The translations under genes and the position numbers were made by a program. Shown here piece by piece: positions 30,635-38,089 of a DNA stretch of 38,089 bases (position 1 is its first letter; the number at the start of each line of letters is the position of its first letter). Where the stretch lies: the NCBI GenBank assembly GCA_001275005.1, contig JWZX01002616.1, positions 1-38,089 on the forward strand, given 5' to 3'. This DNA is from Chrysochromulina tobinii (lineage: Eukaryota; Haptophyta; Prymnesiales; Chrysochromulinaceae). The notes under the pieces were generated by a model. It made no database searches, was not told the origin of the DNA, and saw nothing but the letters and a program-made list of their open reading frames with translations.

Positions 30635-31586
30635 TGGGCTCATTAGCTCTCGCTTCATTCCACCAGCCGGAGGCGCGCAGCAGCAGTCCTTTGGGGGGAA
30701 AAGCACTCGGCGGCGGCGGCGAATGTTGCAGTGACTGCTCGACTGCGGCTGCACGCACACGCGTGGCGCAGGTTGCAGTGACAGGTTGACTGCTGCACGC
30801 ACACGCCTGGCGCATGGCCGAATGACGAGATTGACGAGATTGACGAGATTTGCGAGATTGACCGCCTGGCGCATGGCCGAATAGGAGAAGAAATAGGACT
30901 ACTGTTGCTGCGTCGCCGGCGCCGCTGGGGGGGCGGAGGCGACGTGCGAGGACCGACGCGGCTGTGTCCCTGATGAGGGAGGCAATCAGAGGTCATCAGT
31001 GCGAGGACCGACGCGGCTGTGTCCCTGATGAGGGAGGCAATCAGAGGTCATCAGTGCGAGGACCGACGCGGCTGTGTCCCTGATGAGGGAGGCAATCAGA
31101 GGTCATCAGTGCGAGGACCGACGCGGCTGTGTCCCTGATGAGGGAGGCAATCAGAGGTCATCAGTGCGAGTACCGACGCGGCTGTGTCCAGTACAACGAC
31201 CCATTCCCGACTGCAGTGGAGCGAATGCTATTGCCATGTGCTGCATGCACCGCCCCGGTCCCCTCCATCCATCTTCCTCTCTCGCCCTTCACGGTACACT
31301 CTTCGGACACAGGCGTCCATGTCGTGTCACGAAGGTTCGAGACCGATCGAGAGTGTGCGGTGTGCCCAGTTGTCCCACATGAGATCCCATCTCCATGTCG
31401 TGTGAAAGGTTCGAGAGTGCGGTAGCAAGCAAGTTCCAAAAGAAGGATCGAATAGAGGACCACGCCAGACATGGGTCAAGAAGCATCCCGTTAATTAGAA
31501 AAGAGAGTTTGTGCACTGTTCACAGTAACGGACCTTTTCCATGCGACGCGCTGCCGCGAGACCCTCCCTCAGCCGGCCGCACACGG
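30635..31586. other. Intergenic region, possibly with a short minus-strand transcript
   Basis: Between the ankyrin and kinesin genes I see duplicated ankyrin-gene 3' sequence (30639-30690), two copies of a GCACGCACACGC-type segment near 30750-30830, and a 55-bp array (30944-31193) whose module B tails point to the minus strand. No protein family is recognised. The part nearest 31586 presumably carries the kinesin promoter. Confidence 0.4.
30944..31193 (-). repeat. Five 55-bp units in minus-strand intron orientation
   Basis: GTGCGAGGACCGACGCGGCT begins at 30944, 30999, 31054, 31109 and (one change) 31164. Read on the minus strand, each unit is an exon-like head GGACACAGCCGCGTCGGTCC followed by TGATGACCTCTGATTGCCTC and CCTCATCAG. 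This is the module B intron pattern, but no clear gene on that strand was found. Confidence 0.9.
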
Positions 31587-36790
<5,204 letters not shown>

Positions 36791-37665
36791 CCCACTAGCC
36801 TAGCCCATGCTATCCAATGCGGATCTGAGGAGGACCATAATTGACGTAACCTAGCCCATGCTATCCCATGCGGATCTGAGGACCTCCATTGACGGTGCAA
36901 CTGTATGACGCTCTGGGCTTGGAAAGAAGTCGTGTTGTGAATGGCCGACCATCTCACAGCGCGCGCGCTCGAGCATGTGGTGCGTGGCTGCTCTGTTTCA
37001 CTTTCAGTTACAAATCTCAAGATCGAAGTTGAAGGCCACACAATCACAATACACAAAGTTCGGACCACACTGTGTCGCGCTGCAGTGCACCCAGCCTGTC
37101 GGCAACGGCGCGACACTTACCAACATACAAGCGATTTTCCGACAACTGTCTTCCCGCTCCAGCTGTTCTTTGTATGGTTATTGAAGAGGTATTGAGTTGG
37201 TTTGCCTTTTATTCTTCCCCAATCCCTGACCAGACCGGCGCATTCCCAAGCCGACGGTCTGGTTAGGGGTACACACAAATAAATACCATACTACATGCGA
37301 TCTATCGAGTATCACTCGCAGAGTGGGTTGCGGGTGGGCGGGTTTCAAGAGAGAGAGAATGGACCGGGTGTGGTGTAGTTTATTACTCAAATCGGTGTAG
37401 TTTATTACTCAACGCATTCCAATGCATTTTTGCGCATTCTAATGCATTTGAATGCATTTTTAGTGCATTCTTTGTATGCTGCATTCTAGAATTTGTTGCA
37501 TTTTCATGCATTCTAGACCCCCTTTATTTGCATTCTCTACTGCTGCATTCTTCGTTCTCGCGGTGTGTGCGGGGGGCTATCAGTCCAAATAGCTACGTAG
37601 CAGCTATTTCTTGCCTCAGATAGCTCAGATAGCCCACGACTATCTTTTATAGCTATAGAATAGCT
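36791..37665. other. AT-richer intergenic region
   Basis: Two ~45-base near copies (CTAGCCCATGCTATCCAATG and relatives) follow the kinesin stop. About 37410-37520 has recurring AATGCATTTT and GCATTCTA motifs. About 37585-37668 has repeated TAGCTAT/ATAGCT palindromic motifs. Composition differs from the GC-rich genes to the left and may mark the boundary of an inserted element. I see no gene. Confidence 0.5.
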
Positions 37666-38088
37666 ATGTTTCGCCATAGTGCAACCGCCATGGCCGAAGG
37701 ACGAACCACCACCGACACCCTCGCCCATCTCCCCACCTACGAAAGTTCGCGAATGACCGAGGCTAGGCACGCTGCCTACCAGCACGACGTGGATTCCTCG
37801 TTGGACGCCACCCGAGACGGGCACCTCCAAATACCAAGGAAGGACCTGAAGAAGGCGGTGTTCTTCAAATGCCCCACTAGGCTACTCCGGGAATCACCCA
37901 CTGTCGAAGACGAGACATGCCCACTGTTCAACGTGAACTGGCAAGACACCCTCGACTCGGAAGAGGAGGAGGACACCACTAAGTACTACTCAGTACGGGC
38001 TGACTTACTCATTGACGATGGCACCGGCGCACGCATCCCCCTGAGTAGCGTGGTCGACTCGGGCGCCGCTTGGACAGCTCTGAAGCAT
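37666..38088 (+). CDS. Partial ORF with retropepsin-like Asp-Ser-Gly site
   Basis: The frame is open from ATG 37666 to the right edge (141 codons, no stop), so it is truncated by the window. Near the end, IPLSSVVDSGAAWTAL fits the D-S/T-G-A active-site loop of retroviral-type aspartic proteases, with hydrophobic residues before it. An acidic stretch (DSEEEEDTTKYY) precedes it. This suggests the start of a retrotransposon polyprotein or a domesticated DDI1-like protease. I see no gag zinc knuckle or long terminal repeat in the visible part, so a host gene remains possible. Confidence 0.5.
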   Translation, partial: MFRHSATAMAEGRTTTDTLAHLPTYESSRMTEARHAAYQHDVDSSLDATRDGHLQIPRKDLKKAVFFKCPTRLLRESPTVEDETCPLFNVNWQDTLDSEEEEDTTKYYSVRADLLIDDGTGARIPLSSVVDSGAAWTALKH

Positions 38089-38089
38089 G

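Noticed and set aside
31395-31586. Kinesin start at ATG 31395
   Set aside because: It is in frame, but the added 64 residues show no conservation pattern and the sequence looks like 5' UTR. MSTPRKND at 31587 resembles the neighbouring gene's MSTPQKTT start. Kept only as an alternative.

Overview
The window looks like nuclear DNA of a GC-rich unicellular eukaryote, most likely an alga. The genes are intron-dense and the proteins are eukaryotic: a kinesin-13 motor, a type II membrane sulfotransferase, an ankyrin/EF-hand protein, a 2OG-Fe(II) oxygenase and a membrane-anchored GH45-like glucanase with CBM1-like modules. Intron families of the kind called introner elements are known from haptophytes, pelagophytes, prasinophytes and dinoflagellates. 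A haptophyte is my first guess; the sequence does not prove it.

Layout: (1) 363-1406, minus, FkbM-like methyltransferase. (2) 1993-12705, plus, a coiled-coil protein of about 1,770 residues in some 27 exons. (3) 13211-14965, plus, a two-exon protein with an acylation-type N-terminus and a twofold internal repeat. (4) 15104-18889, plus, sulfotransferase in 10 exons, followed by coding exons at 18996-19789 that may belong to it. (5) 20512-22174, plus, 2OG-Fe(II) oxygenase in 4 exons. (6) 22590-29035, minus, GH45-like/CBM1 protein in about 17 exons, divergent from (7) 29293-30634, plus, ankyrin + EF-hand protein. (8) 31587-36790, plus, kinesin-13 in about 14 exons. (9) 37666 to the right edge, plus, start of an ORF with a retropepsin-like Asp-Ser-Gly-Ala site. 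I placed splice sites by hand. Codon phase stays consistent across nearly every junction, which is the main support for the models. The genes do not form one pathway.

The outstanding feature is intron architecture. Nearly every intron is built from copies of the adjacent exon border fused to one of a few portable 3' splice modules. Module A begins GCATGCAAGTGCTCACCACG and ends CCCCACAG. Module B is an array of CTCTGATGAC-like units ending in TGATTGCCTCCCTCATCAG. Module C contains CCCTAATTTGG. The 5' splice site is usually the first bases (GTGNNN) of a copy of the downstream exon, so many introns read as tandem duplications with near-exact periods (47 to 95 bp). Module orientation follows the transcribed strand, including through the minus-strand GH45-like gene. 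This looks like a live intron-birth and intron-growth system combining introner-like elements with tandem duplication of exon edges.
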